64,000 bases of DNA, taken from NCBI GenBank assembly GCA_034620365.1, contig JAQGEQ010000343.1, positions 557,895 to 621,894 of the forward strand, written 5' to 3'. Shown one piece after another: positions 54,563 through 64,000 of this stretch (within the stretch, counting starts at the first letter, position 1; each line of letters begins with the position of its first letter). A model generated the notes under the pieces. That model saw only the letters and a program-made list of their open reading frames with translations. It was not told the DNA's origin and searched no databases. Made by a program: the position numbers and the translations under genes. This stretch comes from Pegea sp. RAD2-039. Taxonomy: Eukaryota > Chordata > Thaliacea > Salpida > Salpidae.

Positions 54563-56672
54563 TTTTAATTGAGAAAAAAGAAGTCCAAGCTGCTCTTTCT
54601 CTTCATTTATAGTTTGTATATCTGAAAATTTCTTTGTATTTTCAGCAATTTTTTCTTCTAGTTTCACTTGTAAGCTTAAAATTTCTCTCTTACAAAAAAT
54701 TATGCTTTACATAAAAGCAGATTTGATTTCTACCTTTTCATTTAATCTCTGCAATATAAACTGTTTAGCTAAAATATTAAATCAATCACAAACCACTTAT
54801 TTGAGATTGAAAAAAGTCTAACTTTCTATTTAATTATTTTATTATCTTTTCTTTGCCAACCATTTCACCTTCAAAGATAGATTTATTTTTATTCAACGAA
54901 GTTACCAAACCCTCAAGCTTTTGAAGTTCAATTTGAGAATTGAATAATTCAATTCCTATATTATTCAAAGCATATATCAATTGTTTGTTCTGTTGAAAAT
55001 AAAATAAGTCTTTTATAAATATCAAATAAGTGAAAATGTGATTTGAAAACCTGTTTTTCAAGCTCCTTAAGGCTATTAGATTCTTTTGAAATGGGAGTTT
55101 TTTTCAGTCTGGGCTAAGCAACTTGACTTACTGTTAAGTTTTCTTTAGAGTTGCTTCTTGATCTGATGTTATCAATTTCATTATTCTTTTCTTCCAGTTG
55201 AAAGTTGCATACCTTGATTTTATTATTCAAATCATTTATAATGATTAAAAATCAAAAAAAGTTGAAATAGAAAATAAGAAAAATTTTGAAAAATGATTCC
55301 TACATTGTAGTTTGTTGTGTTGTTCCAAAACGTTACCTTCATGCTCTCTTATATCTTTTATCTTATATTCTTTTCTTCCAATTTCAAAGAAATAAATAAG
55401 AGATGTTATCTGTCGAACATCGATATCCACTTGATTCAGTCGCATCCACGTGACACATCTCATCAGGAGCACATACGTCATTAATGACGTCACAACTCGG
55501 TTGACATTTATTTCCCTTATAACCTTTGGGGCAAATACATTCTGGAGCCCGCGTGAAATGGGGCGTGAGAACGCTTCGCTTTTGTGACGTCACTGGTAGC
55601 TCATTTGAAGTGTTTCCTAATTTGATGACTGACAAACATTTTCCAGCACATGACGTCAATTTACATTCAGTACCGATTACGTCACGAACGATGACGTCTA
55701 CTTAAGTCCTTGAGACTTAACTTCATCATCTTCTCCACAATCTTCCTGCCAAGACCTTCACTTTTTTCCACCATTTCCTACAAACAGAATTCGATATTCA
55801 AACTCGAAAACCAACTAACCGTTTTTCATCTTCAACTTTATCGATTTTTTGCGACAATCTCTTATTTTGAACTTCTAACTCTTTCTTCTCATCGAGCAAC
55901 TCTAAGCTACAGAATAAGTCAACTTCAAATTGATCTCTTTAACTTCTCACTTTTTAGAAGTTAATTTTTCATAAGAAACTTGGAGTTGTTTGGCGCTGAC
56001 AGCAGGAGATGTTATCCGTCGATTCATGTCTTTCATCTTTGCTTCGTTTGCCTGAAATGTTTTAAAGGAATGAAGATTAGTTTGTAATTATGTAGAATCA
56101 CTCTCAAATATAGAATTATTTGTGTCTCAGAAGAAATGAATTTAGTTTTAAGTAACAATTTCGTTTTATGCTTGATCATCAATAAAATTAGATGAAATCA
56201 AATCTACTTTTTCCATCGATTGAAAGTTATATTAAAAACTGAATTTGATAAAAACCTCAAACTATCTGAAATTTGATGAAAATTAAACTTGATGATTTTC
56301 TTTTTAACATATTTTGTAGAATGAAGATTATCATGAAAAAATACAAGCTTAAATATAAAGAAAAAATTAAACTCTTAATATCAACAGACCTCTACAAGTG
56401 TTTGTTGGTCTTCTATGATCTGATCAACTAGGTTCTTTTGGTTGATTAATCTAAAATATAAACAAATTAATAATAATTGAGAATAAATATGACTTCTTTG
56501 TTGATAACTGCGGTGTTAGCAAGCATTTTTTCAATCACTGGTGCCAATGGTATATCCACATCACAACTTTCACCTTTAAATATTCAAATAATTAAATTTC
56601 AGATAAATTAGAAATTTAAAACTTTCTATTTTCACCTGGTGGTGCTAGTGGTTCATGAGAATATATATCCAT
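54563..56672 (-). pseudogene. coiled-coil gene fragment, unit 4
   Basis: As unit 2; NKNKSIFEGE replaces NKNKSSVEGE, shared with unit 5. Confidence 0.62.
55401..55698 (-). pseudogene. EGF-like exon, unit 4
   Basis: EGF-like frame with QPSCDV in place of QPICDV; one of the GACGTC motifs is lost (GATTACGTCA). Confidence 0.55.
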
Positions 56673-56775
56673 GTTGCCGAGTTTGTTTATAAAAATGTAA
56701 CTGTTATCAAAAACCTATCTCTAAACAAACAAGTTTAAATAATACTCAGAATTAAGATGCATATGTAGCCATATC

Positions 56776-57060
56776 AGTAAACAAGTTCCTCGATATGAGA
56801 GCCAAGAAGACTTCATAAATGATGACTTCAAGATGCCTGATTTAAATTCAAGGTCTTACTCCTCTTTACTTGGAGCAGAAATCGATTCTTCAATCCCAAC
56901 TCCTGGAAGAGTGAGGAAGACTCGATTTCATCCAGACATGTATCTTCCACCACCTCTAAATCCTACTGATGAAGTTGCCAACAAATCGTATCGCTCTGAT
57001 GATCATTATGATGTAAACAACCAATTAATGATGTCCTCATTGTCAGATTTGGAAGAATAA
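56776..57060 (+). pseudogene. intact terminal-exon copy, unit 5
   Basis: Open frame; MPDLNSR instead of MPDSNSR, and LPPPLN instead of LPPALN (shared with unit 6). Confidence 0.7.
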
Positions 57061-58394
57061 CATTCCCTTTCACTTTATTTTTATATTTTTGTTTTTATTT
57101 TTTTATTTTTCTGTTTTGTTTATTCACAACGCTGCTGCTTCAATCCAAAAGTTAGATAAAGATTAAATACATTGAAGGATACCCCTGTCACTGTGATGTC
57201 GTTGACATCAAATAGTTAGTCAAAACAGATACTAAAATAATTCTGAATTAGTGCCTTTTAGTAATCAGCAACGAAAACAGTTTCTGAAAATAATCAGAGA
57301 CTTTATACTTGGATTTAGAAGATCTAAACAATGCGATGTATAATTGTCAAAGTTTAAAAGTTTTATAAATAAAGATTTTGCAACAATTATGGTTTATGAT
57401 GTTTTTGAATTATTATAACTTCGATTGAGAATTTTGAACAAAATTTAATTGGTGTTTAAAATTGTAAAAATTAGAAAACTTCTGAATAATTTTGATAAGA
57501 TTTTGAATATTCTAAAACAGATAGACTTTCGTTAACATTTGTCAACTTGTAAGCAAACAAATGATACTGAAACAAAACAAAAAACTTGTTTAAGGAATAA
57601 TTTTTGATTAAGACTTGCTTAGTATATTTACAATTTGTTTTATTTCATCTTTAAATACATTAAAACATTTTAACTTGAAAGTTTAAGATAACTTGTTTAA
57701 CACACAAAAAATAATCGAAAATAATTTGTAAAATGCTGTAGCAGAACTTTCAACATCTAATGCTCAAATATATTTGTAATATTTGCATAACCACATTAAA
57801 CAAACCAAAGATGTTTTTACATAATTTCAACAATAATTTTAAACTTTCTTTTTGCTGAAAAGTTGTAAGTTATTATAGTTAACGACGTTTTTCAATAATT
57901 ATAATAATATATAGTTAACATGAATATGTCAAAAACGATTTATTATCTTTTAAATCTGTTCAGACGTTAGTACAAAAACTATACTCATTACGTACTTATA
58001 AAAAACTTTTCACTTTTTAATTGTACTTCTTTAAAAAATTTCCTTATTTATTAGGAAACTAAAGTGGGTCAACAAAACTCCTAACCGATATAATATCAAA
58101 TTTTGACAACTTTTATAGAAGCAATAAAGTTTTTAGTCACTATATTATGTTGTTAAGTATATCAATTGATGTTAGAAGGCATTACTAATTTCATAAAAAA
58201 AATGAATGAAATAAAAATCTATTTTTTAACTTCTTATCAATTTGAAAATGAATTTCAAAAATCTTTTGTATAAAAGAATGACTTTTTGAGAAAACATTGA
58301 TCATGTTTTGAACAACCAAAGACTTTTATTTTGGTCATAACTATATTAGTCTATTTCTTCTTCTTCCGATTATTTAGATAAACTCACTTACTAA

Positions 58395-58707
58395 GTTTAT
58401 TTATTTCAATAAATGCGAAGGAGGGTACCTGAAAAGAGTACCTCTCGCTAATGCACATTCTCACAAACAACTTCTATTTAGCCCAAAATATAGAAAGTAA
58501 AAGATGTAACACATAGTATTTCGATATCACTCAAAGCATATAACAGTAAACAATCACATGGAATGTTAATAATATGAAAACGAGAAAAAAAACACAGTTT
58601 AGAAATGACAGTGTTGGCAATATTATAACGGTTCAACTTCTGCTTGAACAATGCGAGTGACTTCGATATGGCAATGTCTGATGGCAGCTGATTCCATGTA
58701 TTAATTC
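58395..58707 (-). mobile_element. LINE 3' end, unit 5
   Basis: Copy of the truncated LINE with the WNQLPSD motif intact. Confidence 0.7.
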
Positions 58708-59572
58708 TACGGTATTAATTAATTTACACACAAATTTTTGTCGATAATTTTTTTCCGATAAATTTTATCTATATTTGATATCGTGTTATTATCAAAATGT
58801 AATTTTAGCTCTAAGCATAAATCTATTAAATTATTCTCTTTGAGAAGAATCAGTTCTTTTTCAATCCTTGGTTCATTCTGATACATTTTTCATCTTGTTA
58901 TACATCTTGTCATTTCAAACCTAATTACAGTAAAGCTTAATATTGATTTTATTATATTACGCATTCAAATAATTATTTATCTATTCAAAAAGCTACTGCG
59001 CATGAGAAATCTAACAGCTATTTATTATAAGAACAGCAATAAGCTGTACTGTTGCTTATTTAGCAAGTCGTTAAAAGAGTTCTAAATCTTTCCAGTAGAA
59101 TATTGTTTAGTTATCATAAACCAACGATTTCCAACAAAGACTCTTTTTGAGTTTTGCTGCTTGTTTTTAGATTAAAACTCGAAATAGTTTTTCTGTGCTA
59201 CGATTTTAACAAATATTTTTTAGGTTGTAATGATCTAATTGTATCGCGTATGTATTAATGAATATTTTTCGAATAAATATAGATATCATCAAACTAATTA
59301 AATGTTAAACATCTCTTATCACTCCTTAAAAGTGTGAATTATTGAACGAGAACAATCGTTCTTTCAAATAATCGATTAAAATAGAAAATTTTTAAGCAAA
59401 ATAAATGACCTGATTTTATTTTTGAATCGTATATTATTGTATTAAATATTCTTAATATAAAAAATAATAACTTAACCGCTTACGTAGTTTCAAACAAGCA
59501 TAAGTTCACTTACACTTTACTACACTAGTCCTTTTGAAATATAATTCTCTAAGTTGTCATCAGCTTTTAGCG

Positions 59573-59652
59573 ATGGGTTTTGGAGATCTAAAAAGTGAAT
59601 CTGGTATTAAGCAATTAGATAGCTTTTTGGAAAGCAAAAGCTACATTGACGG
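59573..59652 (+). pseudogene. EF1-beta first coding exon, unit 5
   Basis: Reads MGFGDLKSESGIKQLDSFLE; canonical N-terminus and donor intact. Confidence 0.8.
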
Positions 59653-60582
59653 GTTAGTGTTTTTTTTATTAAAATGTATAAATATTCAATGTTTTGTATA
59701 TTCAAGTTTAAATTGAATTTCAGATTTTTCTGGTTAATTTATTTTTGATATAATCTAATTTTTTTGTAACTATTTAGTAAAGTAATTTTTTCTATAATAA
59801 ATATATTATTAAAGTATATATATGATATATTAATGTATATATATTATATACTATTAAAATATATTAGTAAAGTATATTATTTTTTAATATTTTTAAAGTA
59901 ACTTTAATAAATTATTTTGTATTTTGAATCAGTTGTTTGTCAGAATTTCTAGTTGGATTTTTATATATTTGTACTTATAATATTATAAATTAGTTAATAA
60001 ATTGTTTAAATTTATATTTATTATATAAATTGTTTAATATGAATTTTTTGTTGGTCTTTTTTGACTGATAAACATTTTTTTTAATTTTAATTGTATATAT
60101 ATATATTATTTTATTCAAAATGTAATTGCATGCCATTTTATAAACATTTATAAACTCTTGAATTAAACTTCATAATTTTTTTATTCATAAATAAATTTTA
60201 TAATTTTTCTTACTTTATGACCTTCATGAATTTTTAAATTTCACATCTGCTAAAGATTCATATTAACTTCTTGAATTAAGCATAAATTAATTTATTAAAC
60301 TAATTTTCACTTCTTAGTAATGTTTGATAACTCCTTCTTGTAGAACAACTTTTAAACTTTTTAATTAACTTCAAAGTTTGAATTTGATTTTTATATTGTT
60401 GTGCTTATATTGCAGATCAACTTCAAAGTTTGAATTTGATTTTTATATTGTTGTGTTTGCTGATCAACTTCAAATTACTTGAGATCCGATTAAGAATCCG
60501 TTATCCGATCTTTGAAAATTGAACAATTAACTTCAAATATTTATCAAAAGTTGGTTTTTTAGAAGCAAGATATAAAAATTAC

Positions 60583-62690
60583 TTTTAATTGAGAAAAAAG
60601 AAGTCCAAGCTGCTCTTTCTCTTCATTTATAGTTTGTATATCTGAAAATTTCTTTGTATTTTCAGCAATTTTTTCTTCTAGTTTCACTTGTAAGCTTAAA
60701 ATTTCTCTCTTACAAAAAATTATGCTTTACATAAAAGCAGATTTGATTTCTACCTTTTCATTTAATCTCTGCAATACAAACTGTTTAGCTAAAATATTAA
60801 ATCAATCACAAACCACTTATTTGAGATTGAAAAAAGTCTAATTTTCTATTTAATTATTTTATTATCTTTTCTTTGCCAACCTTTTCACCTTCAAAGATAG
60901 ATTTATTTTTATTCAACGAAGTTACAAAACCCTCAAGCTTTTGAAGTTCAATTTTAGAATTGAATAATTCAATTTCTATATTATTCAAAGCATATATCAA
61001 TTGTTTGTTCTGTTGAAAATAAAATAAGTCTTTTATAAATATCAAATAAGTGAAAATGTGATTTGAAAACCTGTTTTTCAAGCTCCTTAAGGCTATTAGA
61101 TTCTTTTGAAATGGGAGTTTTTTTCAGTCTGGGCTAAGCAACTTGACTTACTGTTAAGTTTTCTTTAGAGTTGCTTCTTGATCTGCTGTTATCAATTTCA
61201 TTATTCTTCCAGTTGAAAGTTGCATACCTTGATTTTATTATTCAAATCATTTATAATGACTAAAAATAAAAAAAAGTTGAAATAGAAAAGAAGAAAAATT
61301 TTGAAAAATGATTCCTACATTGTAGTTTGTTGTGTTGTTCCAAAACGTTACCTTCATGCTCTCTTATATCTTTTATCTTGTATTCTTTTCTTCCAATTTC
61401 AAATAAATAAATAAGAGATATTATCTGTCGAACATCGATATCCACTTGATTCAGTCGCATCCACGTGACACATCTCATCAAGAGCACATACGTCATTAAT
61501 GACGTCACAAATCGGTTGACATTTATTTCCCTTATAACCTTTGGGGCAAATACATTCTGGAGCCCGCGTGAAATGGGGCGTGAGAACGCTTCGCGTTTGT
61601 GACGTCACAGGTAGCTCATTTGAAGTGTTTCCTAATTTGATGACTGACAAACATTTTTCAGCACATGACGTCAATTTACATTCAGTACCGATGACGTCAC
61701 GAACGATGACGTCTACTTACTTAAGTCCTTGAGACTTAACTTCATCATCTTCTCCACAATCTTCCTGCCAAGACCTTCACTTTTTTCCACCATTTCCTAC
61801 AAACAGAATTCGATATTCAAACTCGAAAACCAACTAACCGTTTTCATCTTCAACTTTATCGATTTTTTGCGACAATTTCTTATTTTGAACTTCTAACTCT
61901 TTCTTCTCATCGAGCAACTCTAAGCTACAGAATAAGTCAACTTCAAATTGATCTCTTTAACTTCTCACTTTTTAGAAGTTAATTTTTCATAAGAAACTTG
62001 GAGTTGTTTGGCGCTGAGAGCAAGAGATGTTATCCGTCGATTCATGTCTTTCATCTTTGCTTCGTTTGCCTGAAATGTTTTAAAGGAATGAAGATTAGTT
62101 TGTAATTATGTAGAATCACTCTCAAATATAGAATTATTTGTGTCTCAGAAGAAATGAATTTAGTTTTAAGTAACAATTTCGTTTTATGCTTGATCATCAA
62201 TAAAATCAAATGCAATCAAATCTACTTTTTCCATCGATTGAAAGTTATATTAAAAACTGAATTTGATAAAAACCTCAAACTATCTGAAATTTGATGAAAA
62301 TTAAACTTGATGATTTTCTTTTTAACATATTTTGTAGAATGAAGATTATCATGAAAAAATACAAGCTTAAATATAAAGAAAAAATTAAACTCTTAATATC
62401 AACAGACCTCTACAAGTGTTTGTTGGTCTTCTATAATCTGATCAACTAGGTTCATTTGGTTGATTAATCTAAAATATAAACAAATTAATAATAATTGAGA
62501 ATAAATATGACTTCTTTGTTGATAACTGCGGTGTTAGCAAGCATTTTTTCAATCACTGGTGCCAATGGTATATCCACATCACAACTTTCACCTTTAAATA
62601 TTCAAATAATTAAATTTCAGATAAACTAGAAATTTAAAACTTTGTATTTTCACCTGGTGGTGCTAGTGGTTCATGAGAATATATATCCAT
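60583..62690 (-). pseudogene. coiled-coil gene fragment, unit 5
   Basis: As unit 4. One T fewer at about 61842 (CCGTTTTCATC) alters the end of the LELLDEKK exon, and six bases are missing near 61205. Confidence 0.62.
61416..61715 (-). pseudogene. EGF-like exon, unit 5
   Basis: EGF-like frame with CAEKC and CALDEMC; all cysteines kept. Confidence 0.55.
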
Positions 62691-62791
62691 GTTGCCGAGT
62701 TTGTTTATAAAAATGTAACTGTAATCAAAAACCTATCTCTAAACAAACAAGTTTAAATAATACTCAGAATTAAGATGCATATGTAGCCATA

Positions 62792-64000
62792 TCAGTAAAC
62801 AAGTTCCTCGATATGAAAGCCAAGAAGACTTCATAAATGATGACTTCAAGATGCCTGATTCAAATTCAAGGTCTTACTCCTCTTTAGTTGGAGCAGAAAT
62901 CGATTCTTCAATCCCAACTCCTGGAAGAGTGAGGAAGACTCGATTTCATCCAGACATGTATCTTCCACCACCTCTAAATCCTACTGATGAAGTTGCCAAC
63001 AAATCATATCGCTCTGATGATCATTATGATGTAAGCAACCAATTAATGATGTCCTCATTGTCAGATTTGGAAGAATAACATTCCCTTTCCCTTTCACTTT
63101 ATTTTTATATTTTTGTTTTTAATTTTTTATTTTTCTGTTTTGTTTATTCACAACGCTGCTGCTTCAATCCAAAAGTTAGATAAAGATTAAATACATTGAA
63201 GGATACCCCTGTCACTGTGATGTCGTTGACATCAAATAGTTAGTCAAAACAGATACTAAAATAATTCTCAATTAGTGCCTTTTAGTAATCAGCAACAAAA
63301 AGAGTTTCTGAAAATAAGCAGAGACTTTATACTTGGATTTAGAAGATCTAAACAATGCGATGTATAATTGTCAAAGTTTAAAAGTTTTATAAATAAAGAT
63401 TTTGCAACAATTATGGTTTATGATGTTTTTGAATTATTATAACTTAGATTGAGAATTTTGAACAAAATTTAATTGGTGTTTAAACTTGTAAAAATTAGAA
63501 AACTTCTGAATAATTTTGATAAGATTTTGAATATTCTAAAACAGATAGACTTTCGTTAACATTTGTCAACTTGTAAGCAAACAAATGATACTGAAACAAA
63601 ACAAAAAACTTGTTTAAGGAATAATTTTTGATTAAGACTTGCTTAGTATATTTACAATTTGTTTTATTTCATCTTTAAATACATTAAAACATTTTAACTT
63701 GAAATTTTAAGATAACTTGTTTAACACACAAAAAATAATCGAAAATAATTTGTAAAATGCTGTAGCAGAACTTTCAACATCTAATGCTCAAATATATTTT
63801 TAATATTTGCATAACCACATTAAACAAACCAAAGATGTTTTTACATAATTTCAACAATAATTTTAAACTTTCTTTTTGCTGAAAAGTTGTAAGTTATTAT
63901 AGTTAACGACGTTTTTCAATAATTATAATAATATATAGTTAACATGAATATGTCAAAAACGATATATTATCTTTTAAATCTGTTCAGACGTTAGTACAAA
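62792..64000. repeat. 6-kb tandem unit 6, partial at window edge
   Basis: Start of a sixth unit; the array runs past the window end, so total copy number is unknown. Confidence 0.93.
62794..63078 (+). pseudogene. intact terminal-exon copy, unit 6
   Basis: Open frame with SSLVGAE but without the 10-base deletion of units 2 and 4; LPPPLN as in unit 5. A CCCTTT duplication follows the stop. Confidence 0.7.

Larger units (their letters stand above)
50765..56773. repeat. 6-kb tandem unit 4
   Basis: Complete unit of 6009 bases. It shares with unit 5 a deletion after GATAAACATTTTTTTTAATT (about 54070) that removes some 230 bases present in units 2 and 3. Confidence 0.93.
56774..62791. repeat. 6-kb tandem unit 5
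   Basis: Complete unit of 6018 bases with the same AT-rich deletion as unit 4. Confidence 0.93.

Noticed and set aside
35205-59652. Five working EF1-beta genes
   Set aside because: Only the first coding exon is present in each unit; no later exon of the factor is found.

Overview
This is a window of an AT-rich animal nuclear genome. The genes carry many short introns, mostly 45 to 60 bases with GT..AG ends. Nothing looks bacterial. A selenocysteine thioredoxin-glutathione reductase, a metazoan-type MED26, tRNA-derived SINEs and a LINE 3' end point to an invertebrate metazoan. The fused glutaredoxin plus thioredoxin reductase with a Sec C-terminus would suit a flatworm or a related lineage, but I cannot fix the species.

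Layout: 775-6785 (minus) holds a 16-exon thioredoxin-glutathione reductase gene with a recoded UGA and a plausible SECIS element in its 3' UTR. One intron carries about 2.4 kb of a 16-bp satellite and another carries a minisatellite. 10376-11584 (plus) is MED26. 12991-13365 is a tRNA-headed SINE. 14005-16965 (plus) is the mitochondrial tRNA 2-thiouridylase MTU1/TRMU, with two different intronic minisatellites. 17505-19748 (plus) encodes an unrecognised 591-residue protein whose C-terminal part fits a GIY-YIG nuclease fold. 20426-22530 (plus) encodes a single-pass receptor-like protein with class I cytokine-receptor features. AT-rich, gene-poor stretches lie at 6786-10375 and 22531-27314; the second contains a SINE whose 3' end matches a local LINE.

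27315-32428 (plus) is an unrecognised Ser-rich gene. One of its introns is almost entirely a 3.6-kb array of a 12-bp unit that starts at the 5' splice site. From 32409 to the window end there is a tandem array of five complete units and part of a sixth, each 5.9-6.2 kb. Each unit begins inside the last exon of that gene. It then carries a 5'-truncated LINE (minus), the promoter side plus first coding exon of elongation factor 1-beta (plus), and many exons of a coiled-coil protein gene with an EGF-like exon among them (minus). Unit-specific indels and alternating variants show a stepwise history. The unit attached to the gene has an in-frame stop where every other copy has an arginine codon.

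The genes look like unrelated housekeeping or membrane genes, not a pathway. What they share is short introns, occasional intron-sized minisatellites, and a marked surplus of the palindrome TGACGTCA in and near genes. All exon maps are hand-derived from splice signals and reading phase.
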